Shown: one piece after another, positions 25,102-33,439 of the stretch
How positions within the stretch are numbered: the first letter of the stretch is position 1
How the letters are laid out: each line of letters opens with the position of its first letter
Made by a program: the position numbers and the translations under genes
Origin: Bacillus sp. AFS006103
GTDB lineage: Bacteria; Bacillota; Bacilli; Bacillales; Cytobacillaceae
Reading direction: 5' to 3'
DNA: 64,000 nucleotides
Assembly: GCA_002559145.1 (NCBI GenBank)
Contig: NTXX01000010.1
Coordinates: forward strand, 176,679-240,678
The notes under the pieces: generated by a model
Told to the model about the DNA's origin: nothing
The model's database searches: none
The model's input: the letters and a program-made list of their open reading frames with translations, nothing else

Positions 25102-25110
25102 GCTTTAATT

Positions 25111-25153
25111 TGTGATGTGTTTCACTTATTTTTCCGCTTAGCTGGCTTATATT
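25111..25153 (+). promoter_or_regulatory. Fnr-dependent promoter of ywiC
   Basis: TGTGA-TGTGTT-TCACT at 25111-25126, a perfect Fnr box, and TATATT at 25148-25153. The spacing is identical to that before the radical SAM gene. Predicted start near 25160. Confidence 0.8.
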
Positions 25154-25180
25154 TAGGTTAGGCAAGGAAAAGGAGTGAAC

Positions 25181-25912
25181 ATGATGAAGTTATTTTTACC
25201 GAAACAACATGGTGCATGGGCAATGCTAATCATCCCGTTTTGGCTTGGTGTCATTGAAGGAGGGTTTATGTGGAAGCATATCCCATTTTTCATTGGTTGG
25301 CTCTTATTGTACTTAGCAACCTATCCGATGCTTCTTTTATTTAAAAGGAAAAAACTTCAGTACTATACAAAATGGACACTGGTATATATGATTCCTGCCC
25401 TAATACTTTTACTTATTCCGCTTTTGGAAAGACCATCCATTATTTATTTCGGTCTACTAATGATTCCGTTTTTTATGATAAATGCTTACTTTACTTCCAA
25501 AAATCAAGACCGTGCTTTTATGAATGATATATCTGCTATTTTTGCTTTTTCAGTAGCTGGCCTCGCAAGTAGTTATTTAGGACATGGTGTGATGAACATC
25601 GAGACTCTTGTATTCACTTTTTTAACTTCGGTACTGTTTTTTGTGGGCTGTACGTTTTATGTCAAGTCAATGATTAGGGAGAAGAAGAATATCCAATTTA
25701 AATGGATTTCATGGATTTACCATTTTCTATTAGTGGCAGTGTGGTTCGGGGTTGGCTATTGGATGGTTGCAATCGCATTGATCCCAAGTCTGTTGAGAGC
25801 TGTTACTTTTTACGGAAGATCATTTTCACCTAAACAAATTGGCATTTATGAAATAATTAATTCAGCCATATTCTTTATAATTATGGCGATTCAAATACTC
25901 ATACTAAAATAA
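25181..25912 (+). CDS. ywiC: YwiC-like membrane protein
   Basis: 243-residue integral membrane protein with about seven helices; opens MMKLFLPKQHGAWAMLIIPF, the signature of the YwiC-like family. Function unknown; in B. subtilis ywiC lies beside nar/fnr genes and belongs to the anaerobic group. Start placed at the ATG at 25181, five bases after AGGAGTG (ATG 25184 equally possible; the GTG at 25175 is inside the ribosome site). The perfect Fnr box upstream agrees with anaerobic use. Confidence 0.88.
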   Translation: MMKLFLPKQHGAWAMLIIPFWLGVIEGGFMWKHIPFFIGWLLLYLATYPMLLLFKRKKLQYYTKWTLVYMIPALILLLIPLLERPSIIYFGLLMIPFFMINAYFTSKNQDRAFMNDISAIFAFSVAGLASSYLGHGVMNIETLVFTFLTSVLFFVGCTFYVKSMIREKKNIQFKWISWIYHFLLVAVWFGVGYWMVAIALIPSLLRAVTFYGRSFSPKQIGIYEIINSAIFFIIMAIQILILK

Positions 25913-25941
25913 AAAATCGGTCAATATGACCGATTTTTTTT
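25911..25941. terminator. terminator between ywiC and second fnr
   Basis: AAAAATCGGTCA-ATA-TGACCGATTTTT with T/A tracts in both directions. Confidence 0.9.
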
Positions 25942-25973
25942 GTACTATATTAAATTGTTTGCCAGCAGGCATC

Positions 25974-26666
25974 CTAGTCTACTTTACAGATTTCCGTTGG
26001 ACAATCTTCACAATCAATTTCGCGTTTTAAATACTCTAAATCGTGAATTGTAATGGTTCCTTTATCAATCGATAGGATACCACTCTTTCGTAAATCGCTT
26101 AACAAACGATTTACTACTTCTCTGGATGTACCACAAAAGTTGGCTAGTTCCTGATTGGTTAGTGGTAATTCAATTAGTATTCCTTTATTGGTTTTAATAC
26201 CATAACTGTTGGTAATTCGAATGAGTGTGGAATAAAGAGCCCCTTTTTTACCATGAAGAACCAAATCACGAAATTTGGTTTGGGTTTTTCGATATTGTTG
26301 ACTCATCCACTTTATGAATTCAAAAGAAAGCGCAAGATTTTGTGAAAGCTTTTCTTCAAGCGTATCTTTCATAATAACGGCTACTTCGCCACTCTCTACT
26401 ACTCGGGCGCTTAATAAATAGCGTGAAGAAGGGGAGAATAAGTTTAATTCACCGACAAAGTCACCACTTGAGCACATTCTTAAAGTCAGTTCTCTTCCAT
26501 CTGGAATGATCTTGCTGATTTGAAGAATTCCACTTTGAATAATATACAATTCATCAGCCATAGATCCTTCTTGAAATAAAAAAGTACCTTTTTCAACTTT
26601 CCTTATATGATGAACTGTATCAAAAAGATGGGACAGTGTTACTGGCATTTCTTTTACTGACTGCAT
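25974..26666 (-). CDS. fnr: Fnr-type anaerobic regulator, second copy
   Basis: 230-residue paralogue of 19970-20668 with the same architecture. Sensor domain GTFLFQEGSMADELYI, helix with Asp134 in KFRDLVL, HTH LTNQELANFCGTSREVVNRL (169-188) and C-terminal ligands Cys219, Cys222, Cys227 (CEDCPTEIC). All four cluster ligands are kept, so both copies should sense oxygen. Start at ATG 26666 behind AAAGGTGG. Most differences are in the N-terminal 25 residues and the HTH recognition helix (ESTN against EVVN), so DNA preference may differ slightly. Confidence 0.92.
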   Translation of the reverse strand: MQSVKEMPVTLSHLFDTVHHIRKVEKGTFLFQEGSMADELYIIQSGILQISKIIPDGRELTLRMCSSGDFVGELNLFSPSSRYLLSARVVESGEVAVIMKDTLEEKLSQNLALSFEFIKWMSQQYRKTQTKFRDLVLHGKKGALYSTLIRITNSYGIKTNKGILIELPLTNQELANFCGTSREVVNRLLSDLRKSGILSIDKGTITIHDLEYLKREIDCEDCPTEICKVD

Positions 26667-26724
26667 ACTAATAACCACCTTTAAAGGTACGAATTCAAAA
26701 CTAATTTAATTTTAAAAATGACAG

Positions 26725-26785
26725 TCAAGATCTTGATTCACTAGATAATACTATAATTATATTGTTAACAAAGAATATTTAGCAA
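26725..26785 (-). promoter_or_regulatory. promoter of second fnr and adjacent 12-bp palindrome
   Basis: Minus strand TTGCTA (26785-26780), 18-bp spacer, TATAAT (26761-26756). The perfect palindrome TCAAGATCTTGA (26725-26736) lies just downstream of the predicted start and could be an operator. No TGTGA box is in register. Confidence 0.45.
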
Positions 26786-26946
26786 CAAATGAGCAATAAG
26801 TTCATACAATCGTCAAAAGTTCGCGCACATTCTAGTGTATTTCTTAGGAAATAATGTCGACTTATAGGTTATTTTGAAAGAAATTCCTATAATGACTATC
26901 CGTGAAAAGGTAATAATAAGGTATGTGAAGTAAAGGAGGGAAAAGA

Positions 26947-27126
26947 ATGGGACAAAATCGTCAGTTTAAGTCAGGGAGTAAAGCCCCGAATAATGGCATT
27001 TATATTGAAGTCGGAGATACAGGAAGCAATGTTAACAATCCCAAAAAAATTAGGCTTAAAGCAGGGGATGCATTTCCTGAAACGTCAAATGATGAACGAG
27101 TTTGGACATATCAGCGGAAGCCATAA
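26947..27126 (+). CDS. yjzC: YjzC family protein
   Basis: 59-residue protein: opens MGQNRQFKSGSKAPNNGIYI and ends ETSNDERVWTYQRKP, an almost exact family pattern and exactly the B. subtilis YjzC length. Function unknown. AAAGGAGGG precedes the ATG. A terminator follows. It lies just before clpB, whereas in B. subtilis, which lacks clpB, yjzC is followed by yjzD. Confidence 0.92.
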   Translation: MGQNRQFKSGSKAPNNGIYIEVGDTGSNVNNPKKIRLKAGDAFPETSNDERVWTYQRKP

Positions 27127-27142
27127 ATTTAATAAGGATAAG

Positions 27143-27170
27143 GTCATCCATTGGGTGGCTTTTTCTTTTG
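27143..27170 (+). terminator. terminator of yjzC
   Basis: GTCATCC-ATT-GGGTGGC with G:U pairs, then TTTTTCTTTT. Confidence 0.7.
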
Positions 27171-27220
27171 TCTACCTCAGCGTTGCAATTAAAGCACTCT
27201 GCATTTCTTCTTTGAAAAAA

Positions 27221-27275
27221 TTTACTTTTTTCAATCGAAGTTTTATAATAAAAGAAAAGGTCAAAAATGGTCAAA
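27221..27275 (+). promoter_or_regulatory. clpB promoter and CtsR operator
   Basis: TTTACT (27221-27226), 17-bp spacer, TATAAT (27244-27249). GGTCAAA-AAT-GGTCAAA at 27259-27275 is a perfect CtsR heptad repeat covering about +3 to +19, so CtsR would block transcription until heat or protein stress. Confidence 0.92.
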
Positions 27276-27290
27276 GAGGGTGCTGTTGAA

Positions 27291-29885
27291 ATGGACATGA
27301 ATCAAATGACAGAACGTTTACAAAAAGGACTGATGGATGCACAGTCATTAGCTGTCAAAAAAAATCATCAAGAGATTGATGAACCCCATTTGTTTTTATG
27401 TTTAATGGAACAAGAGGATAGCCTTATTTTATCGATATTAGAAAAGGCAGGAATTCCATCTGAAAAAATAAGAGACCACCTTACTGCTGCCCTTGCTAAA
27501 AAACCAACGGTTACTGGAAGCGGGGTAGAACAAGGGAAACTATATATCACAGCAAAGCTGCAAAAACTTTTTGTAAGTGCCGAGGAGTTTGCCAAGAAGT
27601 ATTCAGATGAGTATTTATCGGTTGAACATATACTGTTAGCAGCAGTCAACTCGAATGATTCAGAAATGCAGAGGCTATTACAAACTTTTGGAACTCAACC
27701 TGACAAAGTTTTGCAAGCGATAAAAGATATAAGGGGGAACCAGAGAGTGACATCACAAAATCCAGAAGCGGGATATGAAGCCCTAAAAAAATATGGCCGG
27801 GATCTTGTCGCAGAGGTTAAAGAAGGAAAAATGGATCCAGTGATTGGCCGTGATTCTGAAATCCGTCATGTAATTCGAATATTATCGAGAAAAACAAAGA
27901 ATAATCCAGTATTAATTGGTGAACCTGGAGTAGGGAAAACGGCCATTGTAGAGGGTTTGGCACAAAGGATCGTGAGGAAAGACGTACCGGAAGGTCTCAA
28001 GGATAAAACAATATTCTCATTGGACATGAGTGCGTTAATTGCCGGAGCAAAATTTAGAGGTGAGTTTGAAGAAAGATTAAAAGCTGTTTTAAATGAAATC
28101 AAGAAAAGTGAAGGACAAATATTGTTATTTATAGATGAAATTCATACGATTGTCGGGGCAGGTAAGACGGAAGGTGCAATGGATGCAGGCAATATGTTAA
28201 AGCCGATGCTTGCACGTGGTGAACTCCATTGTATTGGAGCAACCACACTTGATGAGCACAGGAAATATATCGAAAAGGATCCTGCACTTGAACGTAGATT
28301 TCAGCAGGTGCTGGTCCAAGAACCAAACGTTGAAGATACGATTTCCATTTTAAGAGGCTTGAAAGAGCGATATGAGGTGCATCATGGCGTTAAAATTCAT
28401 GACCATGCCTTGGTAGCGGCAGCAACACTTTCTGACCGTTATATCACTGATCGTTTTTTACCAGATAAGGCCATTGATCTAGTTGATGAAGCTTGTGCAC
28501 TCATACGAACCGAAATAGATTCCATGCCTACCGAATTAGATGAAGTAACTCGCAGGGTGATGCAATTAGAAATTGAAGAAGCAGCATTAAGTAAAGAAGT
28601 GGATGAAGGGAGCAAGTTAAGGCTGGATTCTCTTCTAAAAGAACTAGCGGATTTAAAAGAATCAGCCCATGAAATGAAGGCAAAATGGCTCCAGGAGAAA
28701 CAAAGTATACAGAAGTTACAGGAGAAACGAGAACAATTAGAAAAACTTCGCAGGGAGCTTCAACAAGCAGAAGATAAATATGATTTAAACCGTGCTGCAG
28801 AACTTCGCCATGGTCAGATTCCGTTAGCAGAAAAAGAGTTGAAGGAACTCGAAACAGCAACTGCTAAGGACGAACGTTTACTGCGAGAAGAAGTTACAGG
28901 GGAAGAAATCTCTAATATTGTATCAAGGTGGACAGGTATACCACTTGCAAAACTAGTCGAAGGCGAGAGAGAAAAGCTCTTAAAATTAGAATCCATTCTA
29001 CACGAAAGAGTCATCGGCCAGAATGAGGCGGTAAATTTAGTAGCGGATGCCGTGCTCAGAGCGCGAGCTGGAATTAAAGACCCTAATCGACCCATTGGAT
29101 CATTTTTATTTTTAGGTCCAACAGGTGTTGGGAAAACTGAACTTGCGAAAGCGTTGGCTGAATCTTTATTTGATAGTGAAGAACAAATTATTCGGATTGA
29201 TATGTCTGAATATATGGAAAAACATGCTGTGTCCCGCTTGATTGGTGCTCCTCCAGGTTATGTTGGCTATGAGGAAGGCGGACAGTTGACAGAAGCGGTT
29301 AGGCGAAGACCTTATTCTGTTGTTTTAATGGATGAAATTGAAAAGGCTCATCCAGAGGTATTTAATATTCTTTTACAAGCGCTTGATGACGGAAGAATTA
29401 CTGACTCAAAAGGGCGTGTAGTTGACTTTAAAAATACGGTTATCATTATGACCTCTAATATTGGCTCGCATTTTTTACTTGAACGAAATGATACTGAGGT
29501 TGAAATCTCTGATTCAGTAAGAGAGAAAGTAATGAGTCAATTAAGGGGGCATTTCCGTCCTGAATTTTTAAATCGAATCGATGAGACTATCCTCTTTAAG
29601 CCACTATCATTAGATGAAATAAAGAATATCGTCGTCAAAATGATGAGAGAGCTTCAAAATCGGTTAAAACATCAACAAATTGATATTCATATTAGCGAGG
29701 ATGCAAAAGAATTTATTGCCGTTAACGGATTTGATCCAATTTATGGGGCCAGGCCTTTAAAAAGATTTATTCAAAGAAATATTGAGACAAAGATTGCCCG
29801 TGAAATTATTGCCGGCAGGGTACATGATCAGTCGAAAGTTGAAATAAATATCAACAATGGTGAGGTTCTAGTATCTGTTTACTAA
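27291..29885 (+). CDS. clpB: ATP-dependent chaperone ClpB
   Basis: 864-residue Hsp104-type disaggregase that works with DnaK. Seen: Clp N-domain repeats, first AAA module with Walker [10 protein letters not shown] near residue 210, the middle coiled-coil (about 400-530, rich in Glu/Lys/Leu), second module with GPTGVGKTE near 609, and the C-terminal D2 small domain. No IGF loop for ClpP is apparent. Start set at the ATG at 27291 ([11 protein letters not shown]), because the upstream ATG at 27267 is inside the CtsR operator. B. subtilis lacks clpB, so this is a gain relative to that reference. Confidence 0.95.
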   Translation: MDMNQMTERLQKGLMDAQSLAVKKNHQEIDEPHLFLCLMEQEDSLILSILEKAGIPSEKIRDHLTAALAKKPTVTGSGVEQGKLYITAKLQKLFVSAEEFAKKYSDEYLSVEHILLAAVNSNDSEMQRLLQTFGTQPDKVLQAIKDIRGNQRVTSQNPEAGYEALKKYGRDLVAEVKEGKMDPVIGRDSEIRHVIRILSRKTKNNPVLIGEPGVGKTAIVEGLAQRIVRKDVPEGLKDKTIFSLDMSALIAGAKFRGEFEERLKAVLNEIKKSEGQILLFIDEIHTIVGAGKTEGAMDAGNMLKPMLARGELHCIGATTLDEHRKYIEKDPALERRFQQVLVQEPNVEDTISILRGLKERYEVHHGVKIHDHALVAAATLSDRYITDRFLPDKAIDLVDEACALIRTEIDSMPTELDEVTRRVMQLEIEEAALSKEVDEGSKLRLDSLLKELADLKESAHEMKAKWLQEKQSIQKLQEKREQLEKLRRELQQAEDKYDLNRAAELRHGQIPLAEKELKELETATAKDERLLREEVTGEEISNIVSRWTGIPLAKLVEGEREKLLKLESILHERVIGQNEAVNLVADAVLRARAGIKDPNRPIGSFLFLGPTGVGKTELAKALAESLFDSEEQIIRIDMSEYMEKHAVSRLIGAPPGYVGYEEGGQLTEAVRRRPYSVVLMDEIEKAHPEVFNILLQALDDGRITDSKGRVVDFKNTVIIMTSNIGSHFLLERNDTEVEISDSVREKVMSQLRGHFRPEFLNRIDETILFKPLSLDEIKNIVVKMMRELQNRLKHQQIDIHISEDAKEFIAVNGFDPIYGARPLKRFIQRNIETKIAREIIAGRVHDQSKVEININNGEVLVSVY

Positions 29886-29896
29886 AAATCATTAAA

Positions 29897-29933
29897 GAAA
29901 AAAGGTCATCCGTTTGAAAGGATGACCTTTTTT
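29897..29933. terminator. bidirectional terminator clpB/yjzD
   Basis: AAAAAAGGTCATCC and its complement, with A/T tracts on both sides. Confidence 0.9.
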
Positions 29934-29934
29934 C

Positions 29935-30120
29935 TTAATGTTTTGCAGCAGGTTCGTTTGGAATCACAGTAGTTACAACGAAAATTAAGATCGTCACAAC
30001 AACTGAAGCGATAGCTGCAGGCATAAATTCATATTCAGCACCCGGGGTCATTGAACTTACTACATATGTAAGCATTTGCACTAATAGAAATGACCAGAAA
30101 AAGGTCCAAAAAAATCGCAT
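29935..30120 (-). CDS. yjzD: YjzD family membrane protein (DUF2929)
   Basis: 61-residue protein with two membrane helices (about 4-24 and 34-54), opening MRFFWTFFWSFLLVQMLTYV and ending IPNEPAAKH. Matches B. subtilis YjzD in length and both ends. Function unknown. AGAGGTGA ribosome site before the ATG. Confidence 0.9.
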   Translation of the reverse strand: MRFFWTFFWSFLLVQMLTYVVSSMTPGAEYEFMPAAIASVVVTILIFVVTTVIPNEPAAKH

Positions 30121-30282
30121 ATTTCTTCACCTCTAACCTGTTTTACATCTTTATTAATATTATCATATGATTCTGAAATGATAAAGTGAAACTATAATAT
30201 CTTATAAATAGGCAAACCCCCTTTCATCTTTATTGAGACAGCATACAATACCGTGAGGAAATATGTAAAAGGAGATTTATCT

Positions 30283-31005
30283 ATGGAAAATCGTAACTTT
30301 CAGATGGATACCCAATGGAATATTCTTCACTACCCTGAAAAGCCTACAGGATTTGGGATTTTAATCATTGGAGATGAAAGACATTTTGTAGATGAAAGCA
30401 AATGTTTTTGGATACAAAATGAAGGAAGGCTAGCTATTGTTAACCAGCTTAAAGAAAAAGGGTACACCATTTTTTCCTCAAATCTTTATGGACGCAACTG
30501 GGGGAGCGATGTTGCAGTTGAACTTGCCGAGAAATTATACCACCATGTAATACGAAGTGAAATTCTTAATAATAAAATCCATATTTTAGCTGAAGGTATG
30601 GGTGCACTGGTTGCGATAAGACTAATGGAAAAAATGAAAGGGCGTATAAGATCGATTATTCTGCTCAACCCAATCATTTCCTTAAAAGACCATCTTGAAC
30701 AAGAAAAGGAACATAAATTCTTTTATAAAAAGTTAATGAGAGAATTAGTTGCAGCTTATCAAATGGACCAAAAAGTGATTGAAAACAATGTTTTTAGCAG
30801 CCAAGATAAAGTTAATCTTCAATTTGAATGTCCGGTTAAAATAATTCATGTCTTGGCAGGAGGAAAATCATACAATCAATCGAAACTATATCACCAAATC
30901 ATTAGTGAGTCAGATATAAGCCCTACATTTATTCTCCCTGAAAAAAAACCACAGCTTGGAAATATGATGATTAAGTTCTTCAACAGCCATGAAACAGACC
31001 TTTAG
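30283..31005 (+). CDS. yjaU: alpha/beta-hydrolase-like protein YjaU
   Basis: 240 residues from the ATG at 30283 (GGAG eight bases upstream; a longer reading lacks a ribosome site). The alpha/beta-hydrolase layout is visible: FGILIIGDER near the N-terminus, a nucleophile elbow region IHILAEGMGALVAIRL (about 105-120), and a later strand VKIIHVLAG. In the elbow the GxSxG serine is Gly (AEGMG), so ordinary hydrolase chemistry is doubtful. Position upstream of yjaV, med and comZ equals that of B. subtilis yjaU. Confidence 0.8.
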   Translation: MENRNFQMDTQWNILHYPEKPTGFGILIIGDERHFVDESKCFWIQNEGRLAIVNQLKEKGYTIFSSNLYGRNWGSDVAVELAEKLYHHVIRSEILNNKIHILAEGMGALVAIRLMEKMKGRIRSIILLNPIISLKDHLEQEKEHKFFYKKLMRELVAAYQMDQKVIENNVFSSQDKVNLQFECPVKIIHVLAGGKSYNQSKLYHQIISESDISPTFILPEKKPQLGNMMIKFFNSHETDL

Positions 31006-31084
31006 TCTGGTCCTCCCCAAATAGAAATATTTCCTTATCGATGTGCATAGGATTCAATAAGGTTAGGATGGGGAGGAAAATTTA

Positions 31085-31924
31085 ATGGACAAGGCAATTA
31101 TTTTTGGAATGTTCGACTTTGTCGGTTTTCATGTTGGTAAGCACCTGCTGAATAAAGGAATCGAGGTCAAGGGTGTTCATATTGAAAATCCTGATAATAT
31201 ACATTTTATTGATGAGAAAAGACTTGAAGTTGGTCGGAATGCAAACTTTTTAGAACAATCATTAATCGAGTGGAGTAAAAATGAGCAATATGAAATCAGT
31301 AGTTCAAGGCTAATATTTTCAATATATGACCTGTTTATGCTTAAAAAAGAACAAATTTTACAAATGGAGGAAATTACTCGGCCAATCATTCAATTTGTAG
31401 AGGGGAACAAAAACAAAGCAAAAATTGTTTTTATTCTACCTATTCAAATGCTTACTCGAACATTTAGGGGGAAAGAAATAGAGGGGTTTATAGGGAATAT
31501 AAAAGGATTAGTAACGAATATCCAATTATTGTACCTACCTGCTATTTATGGTCCATGGCAGCCATCAGCTTTTTTGTTTCAACAAGCCATTGTTTCGAAA
31601 TACAAAAAAGTAAATTTAATATCTGATGTACGGGAATGGACTAACGATTGTCTTTTTGTTGATGACGCTATCGAATCCATGTTAGAAATCATAGAGAGCG
31701 GGAAACCGGGCAGTTACTTGATTGAAAGCGGAAATGAAGATCATTGGGATAGGTGCGCAGAATATCTAAATATTGATGAAAATCAGGCATTGTTAAATAG
31801 CAATGTACCAATAGAGGATAACGATCCACTTGAAAAAGTGGCTGTAAAAAAGGTTAGTCCAATAGCAGAGTCTATCATTACACAAATAGAACATATTCAA
31901 CGCTTGTATGCCAATCGTTTGTAA
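31085..31924 (+). CDS. yjaV: NAD-dependent epimerase/dehydratase-like protein (YjaV position)
   Basis: 279 residues resembling extended SDR enzymes. N-terminal AIIFGMFDFVGFHVGKHLL copies the dinucleotide-binding beta-alpha turn but with only part of the glycine motif; YLPAIYGPWQPSAFLFQQAI and the FVDDAIESML segment are typical of the family. No YxxxK catalytic pair is clear, so it may be non-catalytic. The name yjaV is by synteny (between yjaU and med). Confidence 0.65.
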   Translation: MDKAIIFGMFDFVGFHVGKHLLNKGIEVKGVHIENPDNIHFIDEKRLEVGRNANFLEQSLIEWSKNEQYEISSSRLIFSIYDLFMLKKEQILQMEEITRPIIQFVEGNKNKAKIVFILPIQMLTRTFRGKEIEGFIGNIKGLVTNIQLLYLPAIYGPWQPSAFLFQQAIVSKYKKVNLISDVREWTNDCLFVDDAIESMLEIIESGKPGSYLIESGNEDHWDRCAEYLNIDENQALLNSNVPIEDNDPLEKVAVKKVSPIAESIITQIEHIQRLYANRL

Positions 31925-32092
31925 GATAATGTATTTAGTTGGCTAGTGGAAAATTATCTTTTCATTTATTTGTTGAAAGGTTAGAATAAAACTGGAAAAT
32001 AGAGTCATATACCTATGGTCCTTGGTCAAGTAAATTATAAGTGTAAAGGAAACATGTATAGGAATGGCAATAGGATAGAGGAGATGCGTAAT

Positions 32093-33040
32093 ATGATATA
32101 CCGTTTCGGAATGATACTTTTATGCCTCTTTTTACTTGCAGCCTGTGGAGAGACAAAACCTGCAGGTAAAATAAAAAAGGTTGGATTGTTAGTACCCGAA
32201 ACGGTCAATGACCAGGTATGGGGGACAAAAGGATTTAATGGATTGTTGAAAATTCAAAAGAATATTAATGTAGATGTGTTTTATAAAGAAGGTATGAATT
32301 CAGAAGCTATTGCCCGGCGTGCTGTTGAAGAATTTGACCAAAAAGGGGTAAATTTAATCTTTGGTCATGGATCTGAATATGCTGAGTATTTTAATGATAT
32401 TTCATCTGAATATCCTAATATCCATTTTATAAGTTTTAATGGTGATGCTAAAAACAAGAATACAACAAGTCTGAATTTTAAAGGTCATGCGATGGGGTTT
32501 TTTGGTGGAATGGTCGCAGCACATATGTCAAAAACACAAAATGTAGGTGTTATAGCCGCATATGAATGGCAGCCGGAGATTGAAGGCTTCTATCAAGGGG
32601 CAATGGCAGAAAATAAAAACACAAACGTTAGTATAGAATATGTTGGAAATTGGGATGATGAAATAAAGGCAGTTCAATTAGCAAATGACATGATGGATAA
32701 GGGGATTGATGTCATCTACCCTGCCGGTGACGGGTATAATGTACCAGTAATAGAAAGGGTGAAAGAACGGGGATTGTATGTTATAGGATACGTTTCTGAT
32801 CAATCAGATTTAGGTGAATCTACGGTACTTACAAGTACAGTACAACAGGTCGATCTATTATATGAAATAGTGGCAGGGCAATACAATAAAGGGTTATTAA
32901 AATCAGGTAATCTTTCCTATGATTTTCAAGATAATGTTATTTCACTTGGTAAATATAGTCCCAATGTAAATAAAGAATTTATTCAAAAGATAAATAAGCA
33001 AATTGACATTTATAAGGAAACAGGAAAATTGCCAAAATGA
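32093..33040 (+). CDS. med: BMP-family lipoprotein Med
   Basis: 315 residues; positive regulator of comK in B. subtilis, here a membrane lipoprotein. Signal peptide MIYRFGMILLCLFLLAACG with lipobox LAAC (Cys18), then a BMP/PnrA-type periplasmic-binding fold (KKVGLLVPETVNDQVWGTKG, IFGHGSEYAEYF, GHAMGFFGGMVA, VIYPAGDGYN). Start fixed by GAGGAG nine bases upstream of ATG 32093. comZ follows 21 bases later, as in B. subtilis. Ligand unknown; relatives bind nucleosides. Confidence 0.92.
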   Translation: MIYRFGMILLCLFLLAACGETKPAGKIKKVGLLVPETVNDQVWGTKGFNGLLKIQKNINVDVFYKEGMNSEAIARRAVEEFDQKGVNLIFGHGSEYAEYFNDISSEYPNIHFISFNGDAKNKNTTSLNFKGHAMGFFGGMVAAHMSKTQNVGVIAAYEWQPEIEGFYQGAMAENKNTNVSIEYVGNWDDEIKAVQLANDMMDKGIDVIYPAGDGYNVPVIERVKERGLYVIGYVSDQSDLGESTVLTSTVQQVDLLYEIVAGQYNKGLLKSGNLSYDFQDNVISLGKYSPNVNKEFIQKINKQIDIYKETGKLPK

Positions 33041-33061
33041 GAAATTGAAGGAGCAGTACAT

Positions 33062-33253
33062 ATGAATAGTCAAGATAATACATTACAATTTATGCAGATT
33101 GCAATGAAATACTTACCAGAAGCAAAGGAACAATTGGATAGGGCTGGTGTGGATTTATCAATGGAATTAATCGAGCCTTTTATGAATCTTTTTACAAAGG
33201 TCATGCAAGAAGCCTATGAACTTGGTCTGTCTGAAGGGCGAAAAGAAATATAA
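33062..33253 (+). CDS. comZ: competence regulator ComZ
   Basis: 63-residue helical protein, MNSQDNTLQFMQIAMKYLPE to GLSEGRKEI, the same length as B. subtilis ComZ, which represses the comG operon. It has a heptad-like Leu/Met pattern. Co-transcribed with med and followed by a terminator. With med, mecA and coiA it makes up the competence genes of the window. Confidence 0.92.
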   Translation: MNSQDNTLQFMQIAMKYLPEAKEQLDRAGVDLSMELIEPFMNLFTKVMQEAYELGLSEGRKEI

Positions 33254-33257
33254 AGAG

Positions 33258-33295
33258 GAAATAAGCTCTCAAAATCGGGAGCTTATTTCTTTTGT
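33258..33295 (+). terminator. terminator of med-comZ
   Basis: GAAATAAGCTC paired with GAGCTTATTTC, then TTTTG. Confidence 0.85.
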
Positions 33296-33337
33296 AAAAG
33301 ATTGTCCTTTAGCAGAGGGAGAAATATGAAGAAATAG

Positions 33338-33383
33338 TTGCTTAAAATAGGTTTTATTTGATAAAATTAGTACCAAGTCATAA
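33338..33383 (+). promoter_or_regulatory. fabH promoter with FapR operator
   Basis: TTGCTT (33338-33343), 16-bp spacer, GATAAA (33360-33365). TTAGTACCAAGTCATAA (33367-33383) matches the FapR box pattern TTAGTACC-x2-GTC-x-TAA and covers the start site. FapR is relieved by malonyl-CoA. Confidence 0.8.
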
Positions 33384-33439
33384 TAATTGATATTAAACTT
33401 TGTGATATAGAGAATTGTGAAAAAAAGGAGCTGGGTCTT

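Noticed and set aside
26993..27289. 98-codon frame starting inside yjzC and running into the clpB promoter
   Set aside because: It runs in another frame over yjzC, a terminator and the clpB promoter and has no ribosome site.
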